Both the position numbers and the translations under genes were made by a program. A stretch of DNA of 6,665 bases from positions 1 through 6,665 of the forward strand of contig JBIKVM010000162.1 of NCBI GenBank assembly GCA_044356825.1, read 5' to 3'. Shown one piece after another: positions 6,111 through 6,665 of the stretch. Within the stretch, counting starts at the first letter, position 1. Every line of letters starts with the position of its first letter. Below the pieces are notes generated by a model. The model did not search any database. It was not told the DNA's origin and saw nothing but the letters and a program-made list of their open reading frames with translations. Source of the DNA: JAUREX01 sp044356825 (GTDB taxonomy: Bacteria; Pseudomonadota; Alphaproteobacteria; Rhodobacterales; Rhodobacteraceae).

Positions 6111-6665
6111 TGGACGACGACCTGCACAAGCTGCTCCTGCGCGTCGATACGCCGACCGTCTGCAACGCCATCGAGGTGGTGCAGGGGCGGCGCGGCTTTC
6201 GGGGCTTCACCCGCGGCACGATGGTCTGCACCGAGCCCGGGCGCGCCGTGGTGGGCTATGCCGCGACGGCGCAGATCGCGGCACTCGCCCCGCCGACCGA
6301 CCCGCCCGAGGTCGTCCGCGCCCGCCGCATGGCCTATTACCGGGCGATGCACGATGCGCCGAAACCGTCGGTCGCGGTCGTCGAGGATCTCGATTATCCC
6401 GACTGCATCGGCGCCTATTGGGGCGAGGTCAACACGACCATCCACAAGGGTTTCGGCATGGCGGGCGCGCTGACGAACGGCGTCGTGCGCGATCTGGGCG
6501 ACCTGCCAGCGGGCTTTCCCGTCATCGCCGGCAGCATCGGGCCGAGCCACGGCTTCGTCCATGTCCGCTCGGTCGGTGAACCCGTGCGCGTGATGGGCCT
6601 CGAGGTCCGGCAGGGCGATCTCGTGCATGCCGACCGCCACGGCGCGGTCGTGGTGCCGCCCGAGG
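6110..6665 (+). CDS. RraA-like / HMG-aldolase-fold protein, 3' end cut off by the window
   Basis: Open from ATG 6110 to the right edge, giving 185 codons without a stop; members are about 210-240 residues, so most of it is here. The core family motif is at residues 104-129: WGEVNTT, KGFGMAGALTNGVVRDL. It holds Gly105-Glu106 and the Arg127-Asp128 pair that binds substrate and the divalent metal in 4-hydroxy-4-methyl-2-oxoglutarate aldolases. The usual Asp-Gly before VxRD is Asn123-Gly124 here. Later FPVIAGSIGPSHGFVHV and QGDLVHADRHGAVVVPPE match the C-terminal half (in the family the last segment reads GDxxxxDxxGVVxVP). Relatives are either metal-dependent pyruvate-type aldolases or oxaloacetate decarboxylases, or regulators of RNase E; the conserved Arg-Asp and the catabolic neighbours favour an enzyme. 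The start overlaps the hydrolase stop by one base (A6110), or by four if ATG 6107 is used. Confidence 0.85.
   Translation, partial: MDDDLHKLLLRVDTPTVCNAIEVVQGRRGFRGFTRGTMVCTEPGRAVVGYAATAQIAALAPPTDPPEVVRARRMAYYRAMHDAPKPSVAVVEDLDYPDCIGAYWGEVNTTIHKGFGMAGALTNGVVRDLGDLPAGFPVIAGSIGPSHGFVHVRSVGEPVRVMGLEVRQGDLVHADRHGAVVVPPE

Noticed and set aside
5786..6640. Minus-strand open frame opposite the hydrolase and RraA-like genes
   Set aside because: His/Asp/Arg-rich shadow without motifs, covered by two plus-strand genes with catalytic motifs.

Overview
The window is a very GC-rich stretch of bacterial DNA with every supported gene on the + strand. Third codon positions are strongly G/C. Tightly spaced genes with ATGA stop/start overlaps and the mix of families (HisD-like dehydrogenase, SnoaL-like proteins, LacI regulator, bicupin, MetE-like protein, RraA-like protein) fit an alphaproteobacterium, most likely of the Rhodobacteraceae/Paracoccaceae type. 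That placement is inferred from composition and gene content; no rRNA or housekeeping marker is present.

Layout. Bases 1-92 hold the last 29 codons of a HisD-family dehydrogenase that begins outside the window. It is followed, 22 bases later, by a protein with two tandem SnoaL-like (NTF2-fold) domains (115-1149). A gap of about 136 bases (1150-1285) is the only sizeable intergenic space and the best place for a promoter or operator. After it comes a run of genes with almost no space between them: a LacI-family regulator (1286-2305), a second, diverged tandem SnoaL-like protein (2302-3285), a two-domain cupin (3330-4301, GTG start), a stand-alone MetE C-terminal-type zinc enzyme (4298-5416), a short alpha/beta hydrolase (5421-6110), and an RraA/HMG-aldolase-fold protein that runs off the right edge (6110-6665).

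How the genes may work together. The set resembles a substrate-inducible catabolic operon: a LacI sensor for a small molecule, an NAD-dependent alcohol dehydrogenase, a zinc-dependent methyl/alkyl-transfer or thiol-chemistry enzyme, a hydrolase, an aldolase/decarboxylase-fold protein, and cupin and SnoaL proteins of the kind that do isomerase, hydratase, cyclase or dioxygenase steps. I do not recognise it as a characterised pathway and its substrate cannot be read from the sequence. Each family call is well supported by visible motifs. The claim that they form one pathway rests on their arrangement. No RNA gene, mobile element, CRISPR array, attachment site or convincing rho-independent terminator was seen.
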